38,128 nucleotides of DNA, taken from contig CALWTT010000071.1 in the NCBI GenBank assembly GCA_944384545.1, forward strand, positions 1-38,128. The letters run 5' to 3'. Position 1 is the stretch's first letter; every line of letters begins with the position of its first letter. The DNA comes from an uncultured Clostridia bacterium (GTDB lineage Bacteria > Bacillota > Clostridia > Oscillospirales > CAG-272). Made by a program: the position numbers and the translations under genes. The notes beneath the pieces were generated by a model. That model was not told where the DNA came from. It saw nothing but the letters and a program-made list of their open reading frames with translations, and did not search any database. This document shows positions 24,877 to 31,898 of this stretch, one piece after another.

Positions 24877-25814
24877 TGACCGCTCCTTCCGAGAAGTGCC
24901 TCGCATTCGGTGCAGACCTCGCGCACAATCTGCGCCGCCGGCATTTCTTCTTTCACCATACCGGAAATCTGTCCGGCAAGCACGCAGCCCTCACGGGTAT
25001 CCCCCTCGACCGCTGCACGGCGCAATGCGCCCGCGCCCAGGTTCGCCACATCCTCCGCCGTCGTACCCGGCTCATATTCCACACGCAGAAAGTCCCGCGT
25101 AAACTGATTCTTGATGCACCGACAGGTATTGCCGCCGAAGCGGCGCCCCGTCGTAACCGTCGATATATCGCTCGCACGCAGGACCATATCCTTATAATTC
25201 TGATGGACGCCGCATTCCTTCGCAACCAGTAACCGTGTTCCCATCTGGATCCTGCAGGCACCGAGCCTAAGTGCTGCCGCCATACTGCGCCCGTCGGCAA
25301 TGCCGCCGGCCGCCAGGACCGGAATCTCCACCGCGTCGCAGACCTGCGGAACCAGCGCCATCGTTGTCAGCTCTCCGATATGGCCGCCCGACTCCTGCCC
25401 TTCCGCAATCAACGCGTCCGCACCCGCGCGCGCCGCCATTTTCGCCGACGCTACCGATGCCACCACCGGCAACACGCAGATCCCCGCTTTCTTCCAGGCT
25501 TCCATGTACTTCACCGGCGATCCCGCACCCGTCGTCACCACCGGCACGCCTTCCTCCACCACTGCCGCTGCCATCGCATCCGCGTGCGGACTCATCAGCA
25601 TAATGTTCACGCCGAACGGACGGTCGGTCAGCGTACGCGCGATCCGGATCTGCTCACGCAGATACCCGGCCTCCGCGTTCATGGCGGATATAATACCAAG
25701 GCCGCCGCCTTCCGATACGGCGGCGGCCAGTTTTCCGTCCGAGATCCAGGCCATCCCGCCCTGCAGGACGGGATAGTCGATCCCCAACATCTCACATATC
25801 GGCGATGCCAGCAT
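24864..25814 (-). CDS. fabK: enoyl-ACP reductase II (FMN-dependent)
   Basis: Final reduction of each elongation round, using FMN and NAD(P)H; FabK replaces FabI in many streptococci and clostridia and is not a triclosan target. 316 residues of the nitronate-monooxygenase-like TIM-barrel family: YPVLQGGMAWISDGKLAAAV, GGLGIISAMN, PFGVNIMLMSP, ADALIAEGQESGGHIG with the conserved His, PVLAAGGIADG and ACRIQMGTRLL. It starts two bases after the acpP stop. No FabI-type gene is in the window. Confidence 0.96.
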   Translation of the reverse strand: MLASPICEMLGIDYPVLQGGMAWISDGKLAAAVSEGGGLGIISAMNAEAGYLREQIRIARTLTDRPFGVNIMLMSPHADAMAAAVVEEGVPVVTTGAGSPVKYMEAWKKAGICVLPVVASVASAKMAARAGADALIAEGQESGGHIGELTTMALVPQVCDAVEIPVLAAGGIADGRSMAAALRLGACRIQMGTRLLVAKECGVHQNYKDMVLRASDISTVTTGRRFGGNTCRCIKNQFTRDFLRVEYEPGTTAEDVANLGAGALRRAAVEGDTREGCVLAGQISGMVKEEMPAAQIVREVCTECEALLGRSGQWVK

Positions 25815-25816
25815 AC

Positions 25817-26038
25817 TTATTTCCCCATCTGTTCCAGTCTTGCGACCAGTGCACCTACTGTCGTCATCGTCGCATCCGCTTCCAGCGTCACGCCGAATTC
25901 CTCTTCCAGATTCATCAGCATTTCCGCAATGTCCAGCGAGTCAAGACCCAGATCCGAAAACTTCGACTCCTCCGTGATCTCCTCTACCGGCATATCCAGT
26001 TTCTCCGCCAGCATTGCCTTTACCTTTTCCGCTACCAT
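25817..26038 (-). CDS. acpP: acyl carrier protein
   Basis: Small acidic carrier of growing acyl chains. 73 residues with the phosphopantetheine site DLGLDSLDIAEMLMNLEEEF, in which the Ser of Asp-Ser-Leu (about residue 34) carries the 4'-phosphopantetheine arm. Begins MVAEKVKAMLAEKL and ends ALVARLEQMGK, the standard four-helix layout. AAAGGAG lies nine bases before the ATG. It is the second gene of the fab operon, 81 bases after the regulator. Confidence 0.97.
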   Translation of the reverse strand: MVAEKVKAMLAEKLDMPVEEITEESKFSDLGLDSLDIAEMLMNLEEEFGVTLEADATMTTVGALVARLEQMGK

Positions 26039-26119
26039 AGTTCTTGTCTCCTTTTTCTCTTTTTGTTTTTGGTTTGGTTGAGTTCGGTTTCACCCGTTTG
26101 GATTGCTTTGCCTTTGGGT

Positions 26120-26722
26120 TCAGGGGCCGTCCCGGCCCCCAGCTCGGGAAAATGATACGGGTACTGCCGCATCCGTCTCGGCGGGGATCGGGGGACAGGC
26201 CCCGTCCGGAATCCTGCCCTCTGCTTTCGCACGGCGCGTCATCCGGTTCAGTTCCTCAAAATTCGCATGCAGACGCGCAAGCGTCGCATACATCCTCTCA
26301 ATATCCTCCCGCGGGATCCCGCGATCGAGAAAGGCCTGGGCTTCCCCCGCCAGCGCGTGTACCATCTCTCCTGTCTTCCGCCCTTTTTCGGTCAGTCGCA
26401 GTTTCAACCCGTACCGTCGCTTGCCTTCCGCCGCACCCGGACACGCAATCAGTCCCTTCTCCGCCAGCACCTGCATGCTCCGCGATACCAGGGACCGATC
26501 CACATGACACACGCGCGACAGTTCCTCCGCCGACATGCCGTCCGCCGCGGCGTACAGCATATACACCAGGAATACTTCCCGGTTCCGCAGGCCCAGCGAC
26601 CTCACACGGTCGGCTTTTACCCGCTCCAGATCCTTCTGCAAAGCAGACAGGATCCAGGAAAGACGGATATATCCGCCCGTCGGTCTGTCGTCCGCCGGGT
26701 TCGCCGTCGTTTGCTTTTCCAT
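26120..26722 (-). CDS. MarR-family regulator of fatty-acid synthesis (FabT/FabR type)
   Basis: A 200-residue winged-helix repressor. The DNA-reading part is MSAEELSRVCHVDRSLVSRSMQVLAEKGLI (about 63-92), followed by the wing KRRYGLKLRLTEKGRK. The Pro/Arg-rich C-terminal tail after about 165 is longer than in typical FabT (about 145-150 residues). It heads the fab operon behind a consensus promoter whose start region holds a 6-1-6 palindrome, the likely self-operator. In streptococci FabT represses fab genes in response to long-chain acyl-ACP; the same role is inferred here. A small GC hairpin (26123-26139) sits at its 3' end and could reduce read-through into acpP. Confidence 0.85.
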   Translation of the reverse strand: MEKQTTANPADDRPTGGYIRLSWILSALQKDLERVKADRVRSLGLRNREVFLVYMLYAAADGMSAEELSRVCHVDRSLVSRSMQVLAEKGLIACPGAAEGKRRYGLKLRLTEKGRKTGEMVHALAGEAQAFLDRGIPREDIERMYATLARLHANFEELNRMTRRAKAEGRIPDGACPPIPAETDAAVPVSFSRAGGRDGP

Positions 26723-26761
26723 ATCCTTTCCTTCCCGCGGCCTTTCCGCAAATGTTGACCT

Positions 26762-26774
26762 GTCAAAATTTGAC
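26762..26774 (-). promoter_or_regulatory. palindromic operator at the fab operon transcription start
   Basis: GTCAAA-A-TTTGAC, a perfect 6-1-6 palindrome placed about +1 to +13 relative to the promoter at 26782-26810. It resembles the TTTGA...TCAAA core of FabT-type sites. The adjacent MarR protein is the natural candidate to bind it. Confidence 0.7.
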
Positions 26775-26781
26775 GTTCCAC

Positions 26782-26810
26782 ATTATAGCACACGCTTTGG
26801 GTCTTGTCAA
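26782..26810 (-). promoter_or_regulatory. main promoter of the marR-fab operon
   Basis: Minus strand TTGACA (26805-26810), 17-bp spacer, TATAAT (26782-26787): a full consensus match. The start of transcription falls at the palindrome 26762-26774, about 50 bases before the marR ATG. Confidence 0.85.
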
Positions 26811-26859
26811 TATTTTCCGCAAAAAAAGCGCAAGCAACGCGCACCTGCCGCAAACGCAC

Positions 26860-26882
26860 AAAAAAACTGCGGCCCATGCCGC
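26860..26882 (-). terminator. hairpin with T7 tract between the two fab promoters
   Basis: Minus strand GCGGC-ATGG-GCCGC followed by AG and seven T. A transcript from the upstream promoter would meet it after about 100 nt, so it could act as a leader attenuator. The stem is short (5 bp) but GC-only. A further GCGGC at 26847-26851 could pair with the same GCCGC. Confidence 0.45.
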
Positions 26883-26966
26883 CTGCCTTTCCCGCTTGCC
26901 CTGGTCCCGGATGTGGGTTTTCACAAAGTTTCGTTTCAAAGAACGCATGACCTTGTTTTCGATACC

Positions 26967-26995
26967 ATGTTAACACAACCGATGTCATTTGTCAA
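26967..26995 (-). promoter_or_regulatory. upstream promoter reading toward the fab operon
   Basis: Minus strand TTGACA (26990-26995), 17-bp spacer, TAACAT (26967-26972). It lies 185 bp upstream of the main promoter with no obvious gene between them. Confidence 0.65.
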
Positions 26996-27070
26996 GCATT
27001 TTTTGCGGATTTCCCGCATCCCGCCTGCATTTTCTGCTTTTTCCCCCTGCTGTATACCCGGTCCGGCAAA

Positions 27071-27104
27071 GAAAAATGCCGGAAGCGCTTTCCGCACTCC
27101 CGGC
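27071..27104 (-). terminator. terminator of the thuA-like/oxidoreductase operon
   Basis: Minus strand GCCGGGA and TTCCGGC arms around a 13-nt loop, followed by ATTTTTC. It is about 110 bases past the oxidoreductase stop. Confidence 0.65.
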
Positions 27105-27212
27105 GCTTTTCTCCGACCGGCTCGCCAGCCGCGCCCGGTCCATGTATATGCCTGCTGCCGGCTGCGACCTCCGGCCTTCCGTCAGCGCGCTGCTTTTTCT
27201 GCCACGCTTCCT

Positions 27213-28304
27213 TTATTCTTCCTCAAAGCGGTAGATGCTTCCGGTCTCTGCCGAGCGATAGATGCCTTCCAGAATGCGCGTTACGCAGTAGGCCTGCTCA
27301 GGCAGGGTAACCGGCGTCGTATCGTTGCGCACCGCTTCGATCCAGCTGCGCTCCTCCCGATCGGCAGGACTCTCACCGCCCACCCCATCGTAAAAGGCCG
27401 CGCCGCCCGCTTCGAAGCTCGGACGCAATACATACTGCCGTCCGCCACGGATGCCGTTGATCCGCAGACCGTCGTTCATGTCCGCTCCGGCCTTGGTGCC
27501 CGATACCGATGTCACCGCCTCCCGCACATCCAGCGTATTCAACGCCCACGCCGATTCCAGTACGATCGTCGCACCGTTCTCCATGACCACAAATCCGAAT
27601 GCAGAATCCTCTACCGTAAATTTCTCCGGATCCCAGTTCCCCCAGGCATTCGCCTGGTCGGTATCCCGGTTCAGCTTGTGATAGGTCGTGCCTACACAGT
27701 ATTTCGGACGGTAGTTGTTCATCATCCACAGCGTCAGATCCAACGCATGCGTCCCGATATCGATCAGCGGACCCCCGCCCTGCTCATATTCGTTCAGGAA
27801 TACTCCCCAGGTCGGTACGGCGCGGCGGCGGATCGCCGTTGCCTTCGCGTAATAGATCTCACCGAAGGTCCCCTGCTCGGCTTCGTTCTTCATGTACAGC
27901 GAATCGTCGCGGAAACGGTTCTGATAGCCAATCGACAGCTTCTTCCCCGTACGACGCGCCGCATCCAGCATTTTCCTTGCCTCGGCCGAGTTGATGGCCA
28001 TCGGCTTCTCACACATCACATGCTTGCCCGCTTCCAGTGCGTCTACCGTAATAAAGCTGTGCGAGCGGTTCGGGGTGCAGACATGCACCACATCGATGCT
28101 CTTATCCTGCAGCAGCTCCTTATAGTCGGTATAGGTCCGCGCGCCCTTTGCACCGTATTCGGCCGCCGCCTTCTCCGCCCGCTCCGGAAGAATGTCGCAG
28201 AACGCTACCATTTCACAGTCCGGAACCTTCTTCAACGAAGGCATATGCTTGCCGTTCGCAATACCGCCGCACCCGATGATCCCTACACGTATGGTCTTTT
28301 TCAT
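27213..28304 (-). CDS. Gfo/Idh/MocA family oxidoreductase
   Basis: A 363-residue NAD(P)-dependent sugar or inositol dehydrogenase-type enzyme. N-terminal Rossmann domain with RVGIIGCGGIANGKHMPSL (glycine-rich nucleotide loop) and VVHVCTPNRSH; the family Glu-Lys-Pro motif is in HVMCEKPMAINSAEARKM, with Lys as proton shuttle. The C-terminal substrate domain has GGGPLIDIGTHALDLTLWMM, whose Asp and His are the usual catalytic pair. Substrate cannot be told; a sugar or sugar derivative is expected because the ThuA-like gene upstream is a frequent partner of this family. AGGAG lies before the ATG. Second gene of the operon driven from about 29.36 kb. Confidence 0.93.
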   Translation of the reverse strand: MKKTIRVGIIGCGGIANGKHMPSLKKVPDCEMVAFCDILPERAEKAAAEYGAKGARTYTDYKELLQDKSIDVVHVCTPNRSHSFITVDALEAGKHVMCEKPMAINSAEARKMLDAARRTGKKLSIGYQNRFRDDSLYMKNEAEQGTFGEIYYAKATAIRRRAVPTWGVFLNEYEQGGGPLIDIGTHALDLTLWMMNNYRPKYCVGTTYHKLNRDTDQANAWGNWDPEKFTVEDSAFGFVVMENGATIVLESAWALNTLDVREAVTSVSGTKAGADMNDGLRINGIRGGRQYVLRPSFEAGGAAFYDGVGGESPADREERSWIEAVRNDTTPVTLPEQAYCVTRILEGIYRSAETGSIYRFEEE

Positions 28305-28394
28305 AGTCTTTTCTTCTCCTGCTCTTTATGTAGAATTTTTGACAGAATCACGTGGACTGAATGCTGATGGAAAAATATTTTTTCTAAGGGAAAG

Positions 28395-28418
28395 GTTGCC
28401 AAGATATCCCCCGGCAAC
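28395..28418 (-). terminator. weak hairpin between the thuA-like gene and the oxidoreductase gene
   Basis: Minus strand GTTGCC and GGCAAC, 6-bp arms, followed by CTTTCCCTT, 14 bases after the thuA-like stop. Probably a partial terminator that sets the ratio of the two genes. Confidence 0.4.
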
Positions 28419-28431
28419 AGCGCCCGCCCTC

Positions 28432-29163
28432 TCAGTCGATCACATAGGGCTCGCTGTCGGTTATCTTCCGCACATGCGGGCAGGCCGTCATCTCCCGGTA
28501 GGTCGGCGCCACATAGCGTACCGCATTCCGCAGAATCGTCTGAACCTCCGGCACATAGTAGGTCGGGAAGCTCTCATGGCCCGGCTGAAAATAGAAGATC
28601 CGGCCGTTGCCGCGCTCATAGAGGCAGCCCGAACGGAACACCTCGCCCCCCGAATAATTCCCGATCAGCAGCAGCTTGTCGGGCGTCGGGATCACAAAGG
28701 GTTCGCCGTATGTCTCTTCGGCCGGCAGACGGAAGCACCGGTCAATCCCCCGCGTAATCGGATGCGAGGGCTCGATCACCCACAGCAGCTCGCTGTCCTG
28801 GCTCTCCCGCCATGTCAGGTTGCAGGAGGTCCCCATCAGGTAACGGAACGGCTTCGAATGATGCGCCGAATGCAGAAAGATCGCCCCCATCCCGGACAGC
28901 ACCGCATCCCGCACAAGATAGGCAACTTCATCCGGTACTTTATGGTGCGCCATATGGCCCCACCACAGAAGAACATCCGTATCCTCCAGCACTTCCTTGG
29001 TGATGCCGCAGCCGGGATCGTCCAGCGTCGCCGTCCGGACGGATACATCCTCCCCCTTCAGAATCTCGGCCAGCGCACCATGTATCCCGTTCGGATAGAT
29101 GCGCCGTACCTCTTCACTGCTCTTTTCGTGCTGGTACTCGTTCCAGATCAGTACACGAATCAT
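28432..29163 (-). CDS. ThuA-like (trehalose utilisation) domain protein
   Basis: A 243-residue protein of the ThuA family, with a class I glutamine-amidotransferase-like fold but no clear catalytic Cys. Marks: MIRVLIWNEYQHEKSSEEVR with the typical start, YPNGIHGALAEIL, LEDTDVLLWWGHMAHHKV, GAIFLHSAHHSKPFRYLMG, ITRGIDRCFRLPAEETYGEP and GRIFYFQPGHESFPTYY. ThuA proteins accompany sugar dehydrogenases, and in rhizobia ThuAB turn disaccharides into 3-keto forms; with the Gfo/Idh/MocA gene next door, an oxidised-sugar pathway is likely. The ATG at 29163 has AAAGGAG seven bases before it. The 67 codons open further upstream overlap the divergent promoter and are not used. Confidence 0.88.
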   Translation of the reverse strand: MIRVLIWNEYQHEKSSEEVRRIYPNGIHGALAEILKGEDVSVRTATLDDPGCGITKEVLEDTDVLLWWGHMAHHKVPDEVAYLVRDAVLSGMGAIFLHSAHHSKPFRYLMGTSCNLTWRESQDSELLWVIEPSHPITRGIDRCFRLPAEETYGEPFVIPTPDKLLLIGNYSGGEVFRSGCLYERGNGRIFYFQPGHESFPTYYVPEVQTILRNAVRYVAPTYREMTACPHVRKITDSEPYVID

Positions 29164-29354
29164 TGCGTTTCTCCTTTCAATTTTCCTGTTTCTATTTTCT
29201 ATTGCTTTTTTGCTGTTTCGGGATCGTGCAGAGCCTTCCGCCCGGGATCGGAGGCCTCTGTCCTCCCATACGCAAGCCCGACACACAGACGCATCCGGCC
29301 GATAACGGCCGGTACGGCGGAAAAATCCGGTTTTTCCTCTCTGTTTTTGAAAAC

Positions 29355-29387
29355 AGTATAGCACGCCGCGAAAAAACCTGCTATAAT
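29355..29387. promoter_or_regulatory. face-to-face divergent promoters of the thuA-like gene and the AraC gene
   Basis: A plus-strand -10 TATAAT (29382-29387) and a minus-strand -10 TATACT (29355-29360) are arranged so each weak -35 region overlaps the other's -10. The inverted repeat TATAGCA (29357-29363) / TGCTATA (29379-29385) spans both. Weak -35 boxes fit activation by the neighbouring AraC-type protein. Confidence 0.55.
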
Positions 29388-29429
29388 AAATCTGTCCAAA
29401 AATATCAATTTTTTGCTCTGGAGGCTTTT

Positions 29430-30332
29430 ATGGCTGTTGATGAAGGGCGGGCGGTGCGCAACGGCGTCCCCCTGCCGATCGAGTGCCTGCATATGCAGCT
29501 TTCCCCCAAAATCCGCTTCCCCTCCCATCTTCACTACCACGACTACACCGAACTGCTGTTCGGTACCGCCGGGCATGCACGGGCGATGGTCGCCGACCGC
29601 TGCTATCTCTTTGGGCCGGGCGACACCGTCATCATTCATCCGCATGAACCGCATGACGTCTGTGCCGCCGGCGAAGACTGTTCGTATACCGTCGTCAAGT
29701 TCCTGCCCGACGTTCTGTTGGGCGGAGAGCCCTTCTCCTCTGAATACGGGTACGTCCTTCTGCTCATGGAGAATGCTCCCGGGCGGCAGAATCTCTTCCG
29801 GGCGGGAGAGATCGGCGAGGTCTCGCTTTCGGATCTTTTTTCTCATATCCTTTCGGAATGGGAACGGCAGGACTTCGGGTATGAGCTGAGCCTGCGGGCG
29901 GATATCACACACGTACTGGTACATATTCTCCGCAAATGGCGGGCCGACAACCCTTCCCTGTTCGGCGCACCCTTTGAAAGGCACGGCCGCGTGATGCAAA
30001 AGGCCATTGCCTATGTCCGCGACCACTGTGCCGATGCGAGCGAAGAGGAAGCCGCCGCATTCTGCGGTCTCAGCCCCGCCTACTTTTCCCGTCTGTTCCG
30101 GAAGAGCATGCCCTGCGGTTTTTCGGCCTATGTGAACCAGGTCCGCCTGCGCGAGGCAGAGCGCCTCCTCCTGACCACCGACGACAGCATCACCGACATT
30201 GCACAGCAGCTCGGCTTCTCCACCTCCGCCTATTTCATCGACCGTTTCCGCCGGGCCTATCACACAACCCCGCACCGGTTCCGGGGCGGAGCTTCCCAGT
30301 CACCGCCTGTCCGCCGGGAGGACCGGACATAG
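29430..30332 (+). CDS. AraC-family transcriptional regulator
   Basis: A 300-residue regulator. The N-terminal cupin-like sensing domain has HLHYHDYTELLFGTAG (metal or sugar-binding His cluster, about 34-49) and GPGDTVIIHPHEPHDV. The C-terminal double helix-turn-helix has ASEEEAAAFCGLSPAYFSRLFRK, FSAYVNQVRLREAERLLL and SITDIAQQLGFSTSAYFIDRFRRAY, a near-perfect AraC signature. GGAGG lies five bases before the ATG at 29430; the longer open frame upstream crosses the promoter. It is divergent from the ThuA-like/oxidoreductase pair, which it probably controls in response to the pathway's sugar. Confidence 0.93.
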   Translation: MAVDEGRAVRNGVPLPIECLHMQLSPKIRFPSHLHYHDYTELLFGTAGHARAMVADRCYLFGPGDTVIIHPHEPHDVCAAGEDCSYTVVKFLPDVLLGGEPFSSEYGYVLLLMENAPGRQNLFRAGEIGEVSLSDLFSHILSEWERQDFGYELSLRADITHVLVHILRKWRADNPSLFGAPFERHGRVMQKAIAYVRDHCADASEEEAAAFCGLSPAYFSRLFRKSMPCGFSAYVNQVRLREAERLLLTTDDSITDIAQQLGFSTSAYFIDRFRRAYHTTPHRFRGGASQSPPVRREDRT

Positions 30333-30442
30333 GCGCGTGGCTGTTCCGGCGTTGGGCTCTGCTCTGCCCTGCGGTTTTGCAGAAACGCCAGCCAGGTAGA
30401 AAAACGATCGGAAATCCGCCACCCGTATGTCGCCAAACACAA

Positions 30443-30474
30443 AAGCCCCGTCCGCTGTATGGCGGGCGGGGCTT
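30443..30474. terminator. bidirectional terminator between the AraC gene and the DUF1492-like gene
   Basis: AAGCCCCGTCCGC and GCGGGCGGGGCTT pair (one G-U) around a 6-nt loop, with CCTTTT on the plus side and TTTTGTGTTTG on the minus side. It lies between two converging genes. Confidence 0.8.
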
Positions 30475-30531
30475 CCTTTTCCATATGGAACCGGTTTTGC
30501 AGGAGAGACAGCGCCCCGGCAACAAACCGAA

Positions 30532-31218
30532 TCACTTGTGTTCGGCAAGATACCGATTGTGTTTTTTCCGTGGACCGGATTCGTCGTAGCCGCCCAGTGC
30601 AAATGCCACCTTCTGCCAGGAGTATCCATCGATGTACCGCAGTTTGAAAATGTACCGGACCTCACTGTCGGCAATGCGGTTGATATATGCCTGAATCTCC
30701 GCTGCCAGTGCACAGCAACGGCGCAGATTCTCCTCAATCCTTGCATGGTAAACGGCACTCTGACCGGACACGTCGCCACGTTTCCGCATCTCTTTCCGAG
30801 GGCGTCCCATCGGATCCTGCGCAAGCAGGCGGCGGGACAACTGCTGCAGGCGCATCCGGTCGGAGCGGATCTCCTGCAACAGCTGACGGTACTGACGCAG
30901 CCGCTGCTGCCGCATGCTTTTTTCGTCTACCGACAGCCGGATCGTCTGCTTTTCTGCTCCCTCCGGTTCCTCTGTCTTCCCGGTCCCTTCGGCTCCGGCT
31001 GTCCGGCCTGTCACCCCGCTCCGCATACGCCGCTTTCCGTCTGCGCCGTTTTCCCGCCGTGCCCGCCGTGCCCCCGGGCGCTCCTCACGTCCCTGCTTCC
31101 TGTATGTCTGCTCCGATGCAGTTTCGTCTCTTGCGCGTGTTCGGCTCGCCGTTTCTTCTTTTTCCCGGTTCTTTCCCGATCCTTCCTGCCGGTTCTGGTT
31201 CTCTTTTTGCTCAGTCAT
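30532..31218 (-). CDS. phage-type DUF1492/sigma-region-4-like protein with charged N-terminal tail
   Basis: 228 residues. The C-terminal 125 residues resemble small phage and ICE regulators of the DUF1492/ArpU/sigma-70-region-4-like group: a helical SMRQQRLRQYRQLLQEIRSD, then LAAEIQAYINRIADSEVRYI, FKLRYIDGYSWQKVAFALGG (helix-turn-helix) and KKHNRYLAEHK. The first 95 residues are Arg/Glu/Gly-rich low complexity, unusual for the group. The start at 31218 has only a GAGAG-type site. It is divergent from the XRE-ImmA operon and shares its regulatory region, as in phage immunity regions, but no other phage genes are present. Confidence 0.7.
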   Translation of the reverse strand: MTEQKENQNRQEGSGKNREKEETASRTRARDETASEQTYRKQGREERPGARRARRENGADGKRRMRSGVTGRTAGAEGTGKTEEPEGAEKQTIRLSVDEKSMRQQRLRQYRQLLQEIRSDRMRLQQLSRRLLAQDPMGRPRKEMRKRGDVSGQSAVYHARIEENLRRCCALAAEIQAYINRIADSEVRYIFKLRYIDGYSWQKVAFALGGYDESGPRKKHNRYLAEHK

Positions 31219-31252
31219 ACGCACTCTCTTTCCAGAAAATTTACGAATCTTC

Positions 31253-31281
31253 TTGCATTTTACGAAAAAACGTGGTACAAT
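31253..31281 (+). promoter_or_regulatory. upstream promoter of the XRE-ImmA operon
   Basis: TTGCAT (31253-31258), 17-bp spacer, TACAAT (31276-31281). It would give a leader of about 225 nt and run antisense through the 5' leader of the divergent gene. TACGAA-type repeats lie within and beside it. Confidence 0.55.
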
Positions 31282-31357
31282 ACAGACGGATCGGCGCTTC
31301 CCGTCCTTTCCTGCCGGCATATCCTGCAAAAAGATTCCCCGGCAGCGATGTGACTTC

Positions 31358-31402
31358 ATTATACATCGTAATTTTGACGAAGTCAATATATTTTCGTATT
31401 TT
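31358..31402. promoter_or_regulatory. divergent promoters sharing a palindromic -35 region
   Basis: Minus promoter: TTGACT (31381-31386), 17 bp, TATAAT (31358-31363), for the DUF1492-like gene. Plus promoter: TTGACG (31374-31379), 17 bp, TATTTT (31397-31402), for XRE-ImmA. The two -35 boxes form the palindrome TTGAC-GAA-GTCAA (31374-31386), so one bound protein would control both directions. Confidence 0.65.
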
Positions 31403-31511
31403 TTTCGAAAAGATGTCCGGCTCGGGCAACGATGCCCCATATCCTGCCTCCGGCTGCGTATTCTGTTCATTCTCCCGGTGCCGCGATCGACCGGGATTCA
31501 CAGGAGTGTAT

Positions 31512-31898
31512 ATGAGTAAGGAAAACATCCAGAAAACCGGCGAGATCATTTTTTCGCTGATCGACATGCATTTCGGCAACGACGCCGCCTTTGAACGGGC
31601 CGCCAACCTCCCGCCCAAAACCGTAAACAACTGGCGACGCGGACGCTCCTCTTCCTTCATGAAGCTGCTCCCCGAGCTGGCCGCCCTCTTCTCGGTTTCG
31701 GTACAGGATCTGCTCGGTGCCGAGGGGGAAGACTACGAGCCCACATTTCTCTCCCCCGATGAAAAGCAGCTCCTTGCGCTCTACCGCTCGGCCGATGCGC
31801 TCAGCGATGCCGAACGCGCAGCGCTCCAGGAAACACTGCGCAACACCGTCGATCTTTACCTGAACAGCCGCCCTGAGGGCAAGGGACGGCGCAAATGA
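31512..31898 (+). CDS. XRE/ImmR-like helix-turn-helix regulator
   Basis: A 128-residue DNA-binding protein. Residues about 8-65 form a helix-turn-helix of the XRE type: FGNDAAFERAANLPPKTVNN, WRRGRSSSFMKLLPELAALF and SVSVQDLLG, the common ending of phage repressor domains. The C-terminal half is helical and acidic (LSPDEKQLLALYRSADALSD), as in ImmR-type repressors. AGGAG lies five bases before the ATG. Its stop overlaps the start of the ImmA-like protease (ATGA), the standard ImmR-ImmA pairing in which the protease cuts the repressor. It probably binds the palindrome between the divergent promoters. Confidence 0.85.
   Translation: MSKENIQKTGEIIFSLIDMHFGNDAAFERAANLPPKTVNNWRRGRSSSFMKLLPELAALFSVSVQDLLGAEGEDYEPTFLSPDEKQLLALYRSADALSDAERAALQETLRNTVDLYLNSRPEGKGRRK

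Larger units (their letters stand above)
26811..27212. other. gene-poor leader region upstream of the fab operon
   Basis: Contains an upstream promoter (26967-26995), a hairpin with T7 tail (26860-26882), a 61-codon open frame (26763-26948, minus) with basic start and hydrophobic middle but only a poor ribosome site, and the terminator of the neighbouring oxidoreductase gene (27071-27104). No convincing protein gene. Confidence 0.55.

Noticed and set aside
29199..30275. 358-codon minus-strand open frame
   Set aside because: Antisense to the AraC gene and spanning its promoter; no ribosome site or family.
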